The notes: a model not told the origin generated them from the sequence alone. 64,000 nucleotides of DNA from Neomesorhizobium albiziae (GCF_900114255.1 NZ_FOSL01000008.1:124001-188000); one strand, 5' to 3'; shown: positions 51,027 through 60,117, counted from the first letter of the stretch. Translations and numbers: made by a program.

Positions 51027-51452
51027 ATGCAAAAGGCAGCTCGCTACTGGATCGACGAGATTCTCATAAAGTCGCCTTTCGCCAAACCGCTCGGCATCGA
51101 AGTGGTCGATGCCGAGCCCGAGCGGGTGACGCTGCGCCTCCCGTTCCGGACCGACCTCGCCACCGTGGGCAACATTGTCCATGGCGGCGCCATCGCCACG
51201 CTGATCGACGTCGCGGGCGCAGCCGCTTCGGCCTCGGGCATTGCCGGAGACGACACGGTGGGCGGTGCAACCACCCATCTCAACGTGGCCTACCTCGCGC
51301 CGGCCGAAGGCCGTGACATCGCCGCCGAGGCGGTTGTGGCCCATCGCACGCGAAGCCAAACCGTCACCGATGTATCGGTGCGTGATTGCGAGGGAGCGTT
51401 GATCGCCAAGGGAACGGTGACCAGCCGCATCTTCCGCAGGCCGGCAGGCTAA
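51027..51452 (+). CDS. PaaI-type hotdog thioesterase
   Basis: 141 residues beginning MQKAARYWIDEILIKSPFAKPLG, with a strong AAGGAGAAGG site. The hotdog core is LGIEVVDAEPERVTLRLPF, the catalytic-loop GNIVHGGAIATLIDVAGAAA (His-Gly-Gly then Asp) and THLNVAYLAPAEG. The family hydrolyses acyl- or aryl-CoA esters. It follows the small membrane protein gene and ends at a conserved-looking hairpin. Confidence 0.82.
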   Translation: MQKAARYWIDEILIKSPFAKPLGIEVVDAEPERVTLRLPFRTDLATVGNIVHGGAIATLIDVAGAAASASGIAGDDTVGGATTHLNVAYLAPAEGRDIAAEAVVAHRTRSQTVTDVSVRDCEGALIAKGTVTSRIFRRPAG

Positions 51453-51499
51453 TGCATGTCGCCCGAAAGTGTCCTCGGTTTCGGGGGAAACGACATGCA
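51453..51499. repeat. Hairpin element TGCATGTCG...CGACATGCA
   Basis: TGCATGTCG (51453-51461) pairs with CGACATGCA (51491-51499), and inner CCCGAAA (51462-51468) with TTTCGGG (51479-51485). I recall hairpins of this type at gene ends in rhizobial genomes. Here it lies between the convergent thioesterase and uracil-DNA glycosylase genes and may act as terminator. Confidence 0.55.
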
Positions 51500-51559
51500 C
51501 AAGCAACAAACTACGGCATGGCCGCCGAATTCCATTCGGCGCGACGCGCTGTAGCCGGC

Positions 51560-52486
51560 TCAGGCGAGGCCCTTCAGCTTCGCCTTCACCTCCAGGAAAT
51601 CGCGCCAGGCGAGTTTCTTGTGTGCGGGATTGCGCAAGAGATAGGCCGGGTGGAATGTCGGCATGGTGGCGATCTCGGCGCCCGACTGCGTCCGGTACGT
51701 TCCCCAGTTGCCGCGCAGGCGCATGATGCCCGTCTGCGTCTTCAACAGCAGCTTCGACGACGGGTTGCCGAGCGTAATCATCACCTTGGGATTGGCGAGT
51801 TCGATCTGCCGCTCGATGAAGGGGCGGCAGATTTCCGTCTCCATGGGGGAGGGGTCGCGGTTGCCCGGTGGCCGCCACGGGATGACGTTGGCGATGTAGA
51901 CCGAACTGCGGTCGTAGCCGATCGCGGCGAGCATGCGGTCGAGCAATTGTCCCGAACGCCCGACGAACGGAAGCCCTTCAAGGTCCTCGTCACGTCCGGG
52001 TGCCTCGCCAACCAGCATCAGGTCGGCTTCCGGATTGCCGTCCGCGAAAACCAGGTTCTTGGCGGTGAATTTCAGGTTGCAGCCGTCGAAGGCAGCCATC
52101 GCTTCCTTGAGTTCGGCAAGCGACCCGGCCCGGTTGGCGGCTTCCCGGGCAAGGGCTGCCTGCGCGCCGTCGGGAACGGCGGCAACCTGCGGCCTGCCGC
52201 TCGCGGGAGCATCGGGCGCCGCGGCATAACGTTCATCGCGAAACCCCTCCTCGGCCCGCGGCGTCGAATCGGCGGCCGGGCTTGCAATGCGCTCCACCGC
52301 CGGGGCCGGAACATTCTTCGTGGCGTTTGCCTGGAAGCGGTTCGGCGCGATCTCGTCCAACGCCTCGTCGACGCCCGCATCCGCGTAGAAACGCAGCAGG
52401 TCGCCAAGGTCGGGTGGTGGTTCTTTTGCCTGGATCAAGGTTCTTCTCGCTGCCACCGGGTTCGCAGATTGCCGGCTTGAACGCAA
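51560..52486 (-). CDS. Family-4-like uracil-DNA glycosylase with reduced cysteine set
   Basis: 308 residues from a TTG at 52484-52486; a later TTG near 52438 (LIQAKEPPPDLGDLL) is an equally good start. After a disordered Ala/Pro linker (about 55-115) comes the glycosylase domain: LVGEAPGRDEDLEGLPFVGR, IANVIPWRPPGNR and PTFHPAYLLRNP. These are the family-4 boxes. Family 4 enzymes usually bind [4Fe-4S] through four cysteines. Here only two cysteines exist in the whole protein (FDGCNLK and EICRPF); the others are Lys and Trp. It excises uracil from DNA if active. Confidence 0.85.
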   Translation of the reverse strand: MRSSRQSANPVAARRTLIQAKEPPPDLGDLLRFYADAGVDEALDEIAPNRFQANATKNVPAPAVERIASPAADSTPRAEEGFRDERYAAAPDAPASGRPQVAAVPDGAQAALAREAANRAGSLAELKEAMAAFDGCNLKFTAKNLVFADGNPEADLMLVGEAPGRDEDLEGLPFVGRSGQLLDRMLAAIGYDRSSVYIANVIPWRPPGNRDPSPMETEICRPFIERQIELANPKVMITLGNPSSKLLLKTQTGIMRLRGNWGTYRTQSGAEIATMPTFHPAYLLRNPAHKKLAWRDFLEVKAKLKGLA

Positions 52487-52489
52487 GTT

Positions 52490-53116
52490 TCAGGACGACG
52501 GAATGCGCGGGTCTAGCACCAGAAAGAATTTGGGCCGCGGCGTGAAGTCGGTCACCAGAAACGAAAACGAGCCGGTTTTCAGCGGGTCCAACCGGCCATT
52601 CTGGAAGAGCAGGCGATCGTAGGGTTCGAAATCGCGGCTGAATTCGGCGAAACTGTCGGACTTGATGCTAGGGGTGTTGGACTGCCGTTGATCGAAGGAC
52701 AGGCCATCGCCGAACACGCTCGGCTTTTGCAGCAACTCCTGCAATTCGAACTCGAATTCGATCCAGGCCTGTCCGCTGTTGTTGAGTATTTCACTGCGCA
52801 GATAAAGGAAGCCGTTGACGACTTCCTCCGAGTTACTGAACGGCCGGATGGGGCGGATCGCGCGGATGACAAGGGTCACCGGGCTTGAAGAATTCAGCTC
52901 CTGCGTGATCACGACCGGGTCGTCCCGTGTTCCCGAGCCACTGGCGGAGGTGAGGTGGAAGCCGCCCAACTCGTCGGAAAAGGAATAGGCGCCGGCTTCG
53001 AGTATGCGGGGGCCATCGGTCTCGGAATCGGCGCCAGCTCCGGAAGTCGCCAGAAGCAGCGCAACTGCTCCCACGACGCTGAATGCCGATACTCGACCCA
53101 AGAGGCGGTGCCGCAT
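52490..53116 (-). CDS. Secreted protein of unknown function
   Basis: The ATG at 53114-53116 (MRHRLLGRVSAFSVVGAVAL) gives 208 residues with a signal peptide cleaved about residue 29 (SGAGADS). The mature part reads GAYSFSDELGGFHLTSASG, PVVITQELNSSSPVTLVIR and FLYLRSEILNNSGQAW, a beta-rich pattern with FLVLDPR near the end. I do not recognise a named domain. It ends four bases from the glycosylase start on the same strand, so the two may be cotranscribed. Confidence 0.6.
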   Translation of the reverse strand: MRHRLLGRVSAFSVVGAVALLLATSGAGADSETDGPRILEAGAYSFSDELGGFHLTSASGSGTRDDPVVITQELNSSSPVTLVIRAIRPIRPFSNSEEVVNGFLYLRSEILNNSGQAWIEFEFELQELLQKPSVFGDGLSFDQRQSNTPSIKSDSFAEFSRDFEPYDRLLFQNGRLDPLKTGSFSFLVTDFTPRPKFFLVLDPRIPSS

Positions 53117-53363
53117 CGCGCGACTATGACCGAGAACCGGATTTTCGCAAACTGGAAAAGGATAGGGGACGAGGTCAACGCAATTTTCCACCGCCTTCTG
53201 AATATTGACGTTTACGTTTACGTAATTTACTTTTCCGGGGACGTTGAGCTCGCGACCGAATGACCCGCCGCTTGTGTGATGGTTTCGCGTCGCGAACGGA
53301 TGCGCTATGAGCGGTTGCAAGGGGTAAGTGCCTGTGAAAAGCGGGCAATCTGCGGAGGACCTG

Positions 53364-55046
53364 ATGAGCGAGATCGAACGCGAAAGCATGGAATTCGACG
53401 TGGTGATCGTCGGAGCGGGTCCAGCGGGCCTGTCGGCGGCGATCCGGCTCAAGCAGATCAATCCGGAACTCTCGGTCGTGGTCCTCGAAAAGGGCGGCGA
53501 GGTCGGCGCCCACATCCTCTCCGGCGCGGTGGTCGACCCTATCGGCATCGACCGCCTGCTGCCCGAATGGCGGTCCGAAAGCGATCATCCGTTCAAGACC
53601 CCGGTCACCGACGACCGCTTCATGGTGCTGTCGAAGTCGGGGGCCTTCCGCTTGCCGAACTTCATGATGCCGCCGCTGATGAACAACCACGGCAACTACA
53701 TCGTCTCGCTGGGCAACGTTTGCCGCTGGCTGGCCGCCAAGGCCGAGGCTCTGGGCGTCGAGATCTATCCGGGTTTTGCTGCCGCAAGCCTGCTCTACAA
53801 CGACCAGGGCGCGGTCACCGGCGTGGTCACCGGCGACATGGGCGTCGAGCGTGACGGCTCGCATGGCCCCGCCTTCGCTCCCGGCATGGCGTTGCTCGGC
53901 AAATATGTGCTGATCGGCGAGGGCGCGCGCGGTTCGCTCGCCAAGCAACTGATCGCCAAATTCAATCTCTCCGAAGGCCGCGAGCCCGGCAAATACGGCA
54001 TCGGCCTGAAGGAGCTCTGGCAGGTGAAGCCGGAAAACCACAAGCCCGGTCTGGTCCAGCATTCGTTCGGCTGGCCGCTCGACATGAAGACCGGCGGTGG
54101 GTCCTTCCTGTACCACCTCGAGGACAACATGGTGGCGGTCGGCTTCGTCATCCACCTCAACTACAAGAACCCCTATCTGGCACCGTTCGAGGAATTCCAG
54201 CGCTTCAAGACGCATCCCTCGATCCGTGGCACGTTCGAAGGCGCCAAGCGGCTTTCCTATGGCGCACGCGCCATCACCGAGGGCGGCTATCAGTCGGTGC
54301 CCAGGCTTTCCTTCCCCGGCGGGGTACTGATTGGCTGCTCTGCCGGCCTGGTCAACGTTCCCCGCATCAAGGGGTCGCACAATGCGGTCCTGTCCGGCAT
54401 GCAGGCGGCAGAGCACGCAGCGGCGGCGATTGCAGCCGGCCGCGCCAATGACGAACTCGAAGGTTACGAGAGCGGCTGGCGCGATTCCGACATCGGCAAG
54501 GATCTGAAGAAAGTCCGCAACGTCAAGCCGCTGTGGTCGCGCTTCGGCACCATCATCGGCGTTGGCGCCGGCGGCTTCGACATGTGGACGAATACGCTGT
54601 TCGGCTTCTCGCTGTTCGGCACCATGGGCCATGGCAAGACGGACGCCGCGTCACTGGAGCCGGCGGCAAAGCACCAGAAGATCGCCTATCCCAAGCCCGA
54701 TGGCGTGCTCACCTTCGACCGGCTGTCGTCGGTGTTCCTGTCCAATACCAACCATGAGGAGGACCAGCCGGTCCATCTTCAGGTCAAGGATATGGATCTG
54801 CAGAAGCGCTCGGAATACGAAATCTTCGCCGGTCCGTCGTCGCGCTATTGCCCGGCCGGCGTCTATGAATGGGTGGACGCGGACGGCAATTCGATCGCGG
54901 GCGACCCCGGCCATGAAGACGCCCGGTTCGTCATCAACGCGCAGAACTGCGTGCACTGCAAGACCTGCGACATCAAGGACCCCAACCAGAACATCAACTG
55001 GGTACCGCCGCAGGGCGGCGAGGGACCCGTCTATACGAGTATGTAG
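53364..55046 (+). CDS. Electron transfer flavoprotein-ubiquinone oxidoreductase
   Basis: I choose ATG 53364 (MSEIERESMEFDVVIVGAG); a GTG at 53328 is possible. 560 residues: FAD-binding Rossmann motif VIVGAGPAGLSAAI, LEKGGEVGAHILSGAV, the membrane-surface and ubiquinone-binding middle region with FGWPLDMKTGGGSFLYH, FPGGVLIGCSAGLVN, and the C-terminal [4Fe-4S] domain with cysteines in SRYCPAG and NCVHCKTCDIKDP. It passes electrons from fatty and amino acid dehydrogenases via ETF to ubiquinone. All cluster ligands are present. Confidence 0.95.
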   Translation: MSEIERESMEFDVVIVGAGPAGLSAAIRLKQINPELSVVVLEKGGEVGAHILSGAVVDPIGIDRLLPEWRSESDHPFKTPVTDDRFMVLSKSGAFRLPNFMMPPLMNNHGNYIVSLGNVCRWLAAKAEALGVEIYPGFAAASLLYNDQGAVTGVVTGDMGVERDGSHGPAFAPGMALLGKYVLIGEGARGSLAKQLIAKFNLSEGREPGKYGIGLKELWQVKPENHKPGLVQHSFGWPLDMKTGGGSFLYHLEDNMVAVGFVIHLNYKNPYLAPFEEFQRFKTHPSIRGTFEGAKRLSYGARAITEGGYQSVPRLSFPGGVLIGCSAGLVNVPRIKGSHNAVLSGMQAAEHAAAAIAAGRANDELEGYESGWRDSDIGKDLKKVRNVKPLWSRFGTIIGVGAGGFDMWTNTLFGFSLFGTMGHGKTDAASLEPAAKHQKIAYPKPDGVLTFDRLSSVFLSNTNHEEDQPVHLQVKDMDLQKRSEYEIFAGPSSRYCPAGVYEWVDADGNSIAGDPGHEDARFVINAQNCVHCKTCDIKDPNQNINWVPPQGGEGPVYTSM

Positions 55047-55183
55047 GCGCGATCTCCGGTCCTCTAGCCGTACGGATTTTAGTCCCTAGGTTGCTTTTTT
55101 GAGACCTCGGGGTCGCGGACCATATCCTGATATTGAAACACGGCCGTGGATGTGCTGTGTTTCGGGAAGCGGGAGATCATAAG

Positions 55184-55780
55184 ATGCGCTCCATCGCCTG
55201 GACCGGCATACTGACAGCGGCCTTGCTCGCCGGCCTCACCGGTGGCGCCTCGGCCGGGGTCAAGGTCACCGTCACGAAAGCAAGCTATCAGATCAGCGGC
55301 AAGTCAGGCGCGACGCTGCTTGACGCCATGGAGCGTCATGGCCCGAAGCACGGCCTGCTGACCCGCGCCATCGCCCAGACCAAATACACGGTTGGATGGA
55401 ACGTTACCTGGGCGGAAAAGGATGGCGCGTGCCGGGTCAAGAGTGCCGATGCACTGCTTTCGATCACCTACACTTACCCGCAAGTGAAGGGTGGGATGTC
55501 GCCGGCGATGCGCAAACGTTGGGCCAGCTTCATGAGCGGTGTCCGCAAACATGAGGAATGGCACGGCAGCCTCGCCCGGGAAATGGTCACGACTGCCGAG
55601 CGTTCAGTGTCGGGCCTGGCCATTGCCAACGACAGGGGCTGCCGCAAGGCGCAGGCCGAGGTCAAGAAACGTGTCAGCGCGATCTATGCCAAATATGAAA
55701 GGCGCCAGATCCTTTTCGACACCAAGGAGCATGGCGACGGCGGCAATGTCGAACGCCTGATCGCCCGTCTAAAAGACTAG
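55184..55780 (+). CDS. DUF922 putative zinc metalloprotease, paralogue 1
   Basis: 198 residues from ATG 55184: signal peptide about 1-25 (LTAALLAGLTGGASA), a beta-rich domain (KVTVTKASYQISGKSGATLL, YTVGWNVTWAEKDGAC) and the zinc-binding helix VRKHEEWHGSLAREM (HExxH about residue 125). This is the DUF922 family, predicted secreted Zn-proteases. The gene at 57997 encodes a relative with the same layout. The substrate is unknown. Confidence 0.8.
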   Translation: MRSIAWTGILTAALLAGLTGGASAGVKVTVTKASYQISGKSGATLLDAMERHGPKHGLLTRAIAQTKYTVGWNVTWAEKDGACRVKSADALLSITYTYPQVKGGMSPAMRKRWASFMSGVRKHEEWHGSLAREMVTTAERSVSGLAIANDRGCRKAQAEVKKRVSAIYAKYERRQILFDTKEHGDGGNVERLIARLKD

Positions 55781-55830
55781 CCGATCCGCCGTTGGAGCGC
55801 GCAAGCCACTCTATCTGCTTCAATTTGGCC

Positions 55831-56856
55831 TCAGCCCCCAGGTGCGGCCTGCGGTGAAAGCGAGACCGTTTCGGTTGGCGCCGCTTCATCCGGAACCCGC
55901 GAATTGGGCTGCAGGGAAAATTCCACCAGCACCGGCAGATGGTCCGAGCCGGCATAGGCCTGCGTTTTCGCCGAATGGACAATCACATTGCCCCTTACCA
56001 TCACATGGTCGATGGGCAGGCCGATCCATGGCCGCAGTGCGTTTGGAAGCTTGCGGTGCAGCCACGTCGGCCCAATCGACGGTACTGGCGTCAGCCCGCC
56101 GGCAGCCGCGACGCGGTTTGCTGTGACACTCCAGCCGACTGCGTTGAAATCGCCGGCGAGGATTGCATTGTCGTTCAACGTGCCGAGAACTCCCGAAACG
56201 TCGTCGACCTCGGCCCATTGCCAATAAGGCCAGGGCCAGCCGAGATGCAGTGCGGCCACATCCGCTACCTGCCCGCCGAAGTTGACCGGCGCGATGGCAA
56301 GCCTGCCGCGGCCAAAGCAGCGCCCGGCAACGCCTTCGGCGAAGGGGCGGCGCGAAAGGACGGCGACGCCGCCGATCCGCGTCGTGCCCTGGCAGATGAC
56401 GCGGTAAGGGTAGGTCGCCGACAGCCGGTCGAGCGAAGGGATCCATTTTCCCGAGACTTCCTGGAAGGTTATCACGTCGGGTTGCGTACGGCCGACCAGC
56501 GACAACACCATTCCCGGATTCTGGTTGTCGAAGCGCAGGTTCATCTGCAGCAGCCGGTAGACCGCCCGGTTTTCGTCTTTCGGCGCGAGTGCGGCATGTA
56601 CCTTGGTCATGCCAGGAAATGAAAACGAGCCTAAGGTCGACGAAAAGGCTGCGGCCGCAAACACCAGCCCTACGATTCCCTCCTTCCAGTACCCGACCAT
56701 CAGCAGAAGCAGGCCTAAGAAACCCAGCAGCACCGCCAGGTGCCCACGAAAATGCGCGATGGAATCGAACGCTGGATGAAGCCGCGCCAGGAATGACAGC
56801 GACAGCAGTGCGGCAATCGCCAGCGTCGCGAAGGGAAGGATGATACGAAAAATCAT
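55831..56856 (-). CDS. Membrane-anchored endonuclease/exonuclease/phosphatase-family protein
   Basis: 341 residues: three hydrophobic segments at about 5-25, 40-60 and 63-80, then an EEP domain facing outward. Motifs are LLQMNLRFDN (Asn metal ligand), VITFQEVSGKW (Glu), ILAGDFNAVGWS (catalytic Asp-x-Asn), PIDHVMVRGN and GSDHLPVLVEF (catalytic His). This layout matches the YbhP/VanZ-like exported EEP proteins whose substrates may be phospholipids, nucleic acids or phosphoesters. It lies between the two DUF922 genes. Confidence 0.82.
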   Translation of the reverse strand: MIFRIILPFATLAIAALLSLSFLARLHPAFDSIAHFRGHLAVLLGFLGLLLLMVGYWKEGIVGLVFAAAAFSSTLGSFSFPGMTKVHAALAPKDENRAVYRLLQMNLRFDNQNPGMVLSLVGRTQPDVITFQEVSGKWIPSLDRLSATYPYRVICQGTTRIGGVAVLSRRPFAEGVAGRCFGRGRLAIAPVNFGGQVADVAALHLGWPWPYWQWAEVDDVSGVLGTLNDNAILAGDFNAVGWSVTANRVAAAGGLTPVPSIGPTWLHRKLPNALRPWIGLPIDHVMVRGNVIVHSAKTQAYAGSDHLPVLVEFSLQPNSRVPDEAAPTETVSLSPQAAPGG

Positions 56857-56991
56857 GTGGCCTGTTTATGTCTTGAAAAAAGCTGGCTGAGAAGAACTTT
56901 TGATTTTGGCCGATTTCAGCCCCTCACAGATCGTTGTCAAATGATGCGGTGATCCTACGTCATCTTTGTTCGGAAAGCTGCGAGGTAGCCG

Positions 56992-57897
56992 ATGCCAGGC
57001 GCCGATTTGTTCCCGGGGTTTGAGACCCGCAGGCTGGCGGGTGAGGGCGCTGATCTGTTCTGCCGCATTGGCGGCGACGGGCCGCCGCTGGTGCTGCTGC
57101 ATGGCTACCCGCAGAGCCATGCTGCCTGGCATCGCGTCGCGCCGACGCTGGCGAAGCACTTCCGCTGCATCGTGCCCGACCTGCGCGGTTATGGCGAAAG
57201 TTCCATTCCCGAGCCGGCCGCGGACCACCGGACCTATTCGAAACGGGAGATGGCCAGCGATATCGTGGCGATCATGGCCGGCCTTGGTCACCGGCGTTTC
57301 AGCGTGCTGGGGCATGATCGTGGCGCGCGGGTGGGTTACCGGCTTGCACTCGACACGCCCGAACATGTCGAGCGACTGGGCATTCTCGAAGTGGTGCCGA
57401 CCGCCGAAATGTGGAACCGCTTCGATGCCGGCATGGCGATGAGCGCCTATCACTGGACTTTCCTGGCGCAGCCGCACCCGCTACCGGAGCGGATGATCGC
57501 GGCCGATCCCGTGCTGCCCTATCTGGAATGGACGCTGGCCTCCTGGTCGCAGAGCGGCTCGCTCGAGGCGTTCGACCCCGGCGCGCTCGACAGCTACCGG
57601 CGCGCTTATGCAGAGCCGGACCGCATCCGCGCCTTCTGCGAGGACTATCGGGCGGGCGCCAGCATCGATCGCGCGTTGGACGACGCCGATTTCAAAGCCG
57701 GCCGCAAGATCGCGGCGCCTTTGCATTTCGTCTGGTCCAGCCACGGTTTCCCGGCAAAGACCGGTGATCCGATGGGCCTGTGGCGGGCCTGGGCGAAAAC
57801 CGTCACCGGCGACGAGGTAAAGGCCGGTCATTTCGTGCCCGAGGAAAATCCCGAGGGTGTGCTTGGAGCCTTCATCCCGTTCCTCGCGGGCAGGTAG
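56992..57897 (+). CDS. Alpha/beta hydrolase, haloacetate (fluoroacetate) dehalogenase-like
   Basis: 301 residues. Oxyanion motif LLHGYPQSHAAWHRVAP, nucleophile Asp109 in VLGHDRGARVGYRLALD, a cap-domain YHWTFLAQPHPLPE, and catalytic His280 in VKAGHFVPEENPE. The HDRGAR nucleophile elbow with paired arginines and the His-Trp in the cap are the features of fluoroacetate/haloacetate dehalogenases, where the Arg pair binds the carboxylate and His-Trp the halide. The epoxide hydrolase-like relatives lack this set. Actual dehalogenation is inferred. Confidence 0.8.
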   Translation: MPGADLFPGFETRRLAGEGADLFCRIGGDGPPLVLLHGYPQSHAAWHRVAPTLAKHFRCIVPDLRGYGESSIPEPAADHRTYSKREMASDIVAIMAGLGHRRFSVLGHDRGARVGYRLALDTPEHVERLGILEVVPTAEMWNRFDAGMAMSAYHWTFLAQPHPLPERMIAADPVLPYLEWTLASWSQSGSLEAFDPGALDSYRRAYAEPDRIRAFCEDYRAGASIDRALDDADFKAGRKIAAPLHFVWSSHGFPAKTGDPMGLWRAWAKTVTGDEVKAGHFVPEENPEGVLGAFIPFLAGR

Positions 57898-57996
57898 TCC
57901 GGCCCGCGGTGCTTGAGGGAAATGATGCGATGCATTGCCCGTGCGTCGCGTCACCCATATCTTGCGCGCGCATATCCAACTGCTGCGGGGATTCGC

Positions 57997-58602
57997 GTGA
58001 AAATGGTGCGTCGATTTTGGCTGCTGGCTTTGCCTGCCTGTCTCGCGGTGCTGCCCACAGCCGCGCAGGCAGCGGAATGGCAGGCGGTCGAAAAGGTCAA
58101 GACCTATGCCGTTTCCGGAACCACCGGCATCGAGCTTTACACCTCGATCGGCGAGCGGGGACCGCTGATTGGCGGCAAGGTCCGCACTGTCGCGCATACC
58201 GATTTCAAGCTGACCTGGATCAGGGACTATGTACCGCAAGACGGCGGTTGCACGCTGGTTTCGGCGCGGCCGAAGCTGATCATCACTTACACGCTGCCCA
58301 AGCCGTCCCAGCACCTGCCGGAGCCGATAGCAAAGAAGTGGGAGACATTTTACGCGGGCATTCGCGACCACGAAAAAGTGCATGGCGATCAGATCAGGGA
58401 GATGGTGGAGACGATTTTAAGCGCCACCGTAGGATTTTCCGTTCCCGATGATCCAAAATGCAAGAAGATCCGGGAAGAAATCAAAAAGCCGCTTTCGGCG
58501 GCGTCGCTTGCCCAGCGGCAGAAAAGCCGCGATTTCGACCGCGTCGAAATGGGCAAGGGCGGCAACATCGAGCAGCTGATACTGCGGCTGGTGAATCCCT
58601 GA
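57997..58602 (+). CDS. DUF922 putative zinc metalloprotease, paralogue 2
   Basis: GTG 57997 has GCGGGG six bases upstream; ATG 58003 is the alternative. About 200 residues: signal peptide (LLALPACLAVLPTAAQA), KTYAVSGTTGIELYTSIG, DFKLTWIRDYVPQDGGC, and the metal helix IRDHEKVHGDQIREMV (HExxH). It shares layout and key motifs with the gene at 55184 but adds an insert near the C-terminus. Probably periplasmic; substrate unknown. Confidence 0.8.
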   Translation: MKMVRRFWLLALPACLAVLPTAAQAAEWQAVEKVKTYAVSGTTGIELYTSIGERGPLIGGKVRTVAHTDFKLTWIRDYVPQDGGCTLVSARPKLIITYTLPKPSQHLPEPIAKKWETFYAGIRDHEKVHGDQIREMVETILSATVGFSVPDDPKCKKIREEIKKPLSAASLAQRQKSRDFDRVEMGKGGNIEQLILRLVNP

Positions 58603-58614
58603 AGACCAAATCCC

Positions 58615-60117
58615 TTACTGGAACGCCGTCTCCGAAAAACTCCTGAGCTTGCGTGAATGCAGCCGTTCCGGCGGCATTTCCGCGAGTTTTTCGACGGCGC
58701 GGATGCCGATCGTCAGATGTTGAGCGACCTGCCGCTTGTAGAATTCGGTCGCCATCCCCGGCAGCTTCAACTCGCCATGCAGCGGTTTGTCGGAAACGCA
58801 AAGCAGCGTGCCGTAAGGCACCCGGAAGCGGAAGCCGTTCGCCGCGATCGTCGCCGATTCCATGTCGAGCGCGATGGCGCGCGATTGCGAAAGGCGCTGC
58901 ACCGGGCCGCGCTGCTCGCGCAGCTCCCAGTTGCGGTTGTCGATCGTGGCCACGGTGCCGGTTCGCATGATGCGCTTCAGGTCGTAGCCGGAAAGCCCGG
59001 TCACCTCCGCCACCGCCTGCTCCAGCGCGACCTGGACTTCGGCGAGCGGCGGCACAGGCACCCAGACCGGCAGGTCGTCGTCAAGCACGTGATCCTCGCG
59101 CACATAGGCATGCGCCAGGACGTAGTCGCCGAGCGCCTGCGTGTTGCGCAGCCCGGCGCAGTGGCCGAGCATCAGCCAGGCATGCGGCCTCAGCACAGCG
59201 ATGTGGTCAGTGATCGTCTTGGCGTTGGACGGACCGACGCCGATATTGACCATGGTGATGCCGCTGTGCCCCGGCTTCACCAGATGGTAGGCCGGCATCT
59301 GCGGCATGCGCAGCGGCGAGGCGCCATCCTGCGGCGCCGTTTCGCCGACATGCGTCACCAAATTGCCCGGCTCGATGAAGGCCGTATAACCGCCGCCGCC
59401 ATTGGCCATCAGGTTGCGCGCATGCACGCAGAACTCGTCGATGTAGAATTGGTAGTTGGTGAACAGTACGAAATTCTGGAAGTGCTGCGGGCTGGTCGCC
59501 GTGTAGTGCGAAAGCCGGTGCAGCGAATAGTCGATGCGTTGCGCCGTGAACGGCGCCAGCGGCAGCGGCTCGCCGGGGATCGGCTCGAACGTTCCGTTGG
59601 CGATGTGGTCGTCGGTTGCGTTGAGGTCGGGCACGTCGAAGATGTCGCGCAGGGGTCGCTGGATGCGGTCCGCCGACGAAGCGTCGACATGCGTGCCTTC
59701 GAGGAACGCAAAATGCACCGGGATCGGCGTTTCCGATTCCGAAATGGTGACCGGTACGCCGTGGTTGCGCATGATCACCCGCAGTTGGTCGGTAAGATAG
59801 CTTTCGAAGAGATCGGGCCGCGTTACCGTTGTCGAATAATGGCCGGGAGAGGGCATGTGTCCGTAGGCGAGGCGGGAGTCTATCTGCGCAAAGGAAGACG
59901 TCGTCATGCTGACTTCGGGATAGAAGGCGCGGAAGCGTTGCGGGCTGTGGTCGCCCTCGGCGAGTTTCTTGAAGGAGTCGCGCAGGAACGCTGTGTTGCG
60001 CTCGTAGAGAACGCGCAGCATGGCTACCGCTTCGGCAGCGTCAGTGAAACTTTGCCGGGCAAATGGCTCCGGACTGGCAACGGATTCTATGGGTTCTGGG
60101 TAGATTCGCTTTTCCAT
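58615..60117 (-). CDS. amn: AMP nucleosidase
   Basis: 500 residues, the standard length of Amn. The N-terminal AMP-nucleosidase domain (about 25-190, SRLAYGHMPSPGHYSTTVTR) precedes a PNP/UDP-phosphorylase-fold catalytic domain with MVNIGVGPSNAKTITDHI, LMLGHCAGLR, ALDMESATIAANGFRFRVPYG and LCVSDKPLHGE. It hydrolyses AMP to adenine and ribose 5-phosphate and is intracellular. All core motifs are intact. Confidence 0.95.
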   Translation of the reverse strand: MEKRIYPEPIESVASPEPFARQSFTDAAEAVAMLRVLYERNTAFLRDSFKKLAEGDHSPQRFRAFYPEVSMTTSSFAQIDSRLAYGHMPSPGHYSTTVTRPDLFESYLTDQLRVIMRNHGVPVTISESETPIPVHFAFLEGTHVDASSADRIQRPLRDIFDVPDLNATDDHIANGTFEPIPGEPLPLAPFTAQRIDYSLHRLSHYTATSPQHFQNFVLFTNYQFYIDEFCVHARNLMANGGGGYTAFIEPGNLVTHVGETAPQDGASPLRMPQMPAYHLVKPGHSGITMVNIGVGPSNAKTITDHIAVLRPHAWLMLGHCAGLRNTQALGDYVLAHAYVREDHVLDDDLPVWVPVPPLAEVQVALEQAVAEVTGLSGYDLKRIMRTGTVATIDNRNWELREQRGPVQRLSQSRAIALDMESATIAANGFRFRVPYGTLLCVSDKPLHGELKLPGMATEFYKRQVAQHLTIGIRAVEKLAEMPPERLHSRKLRSFSETAFQ

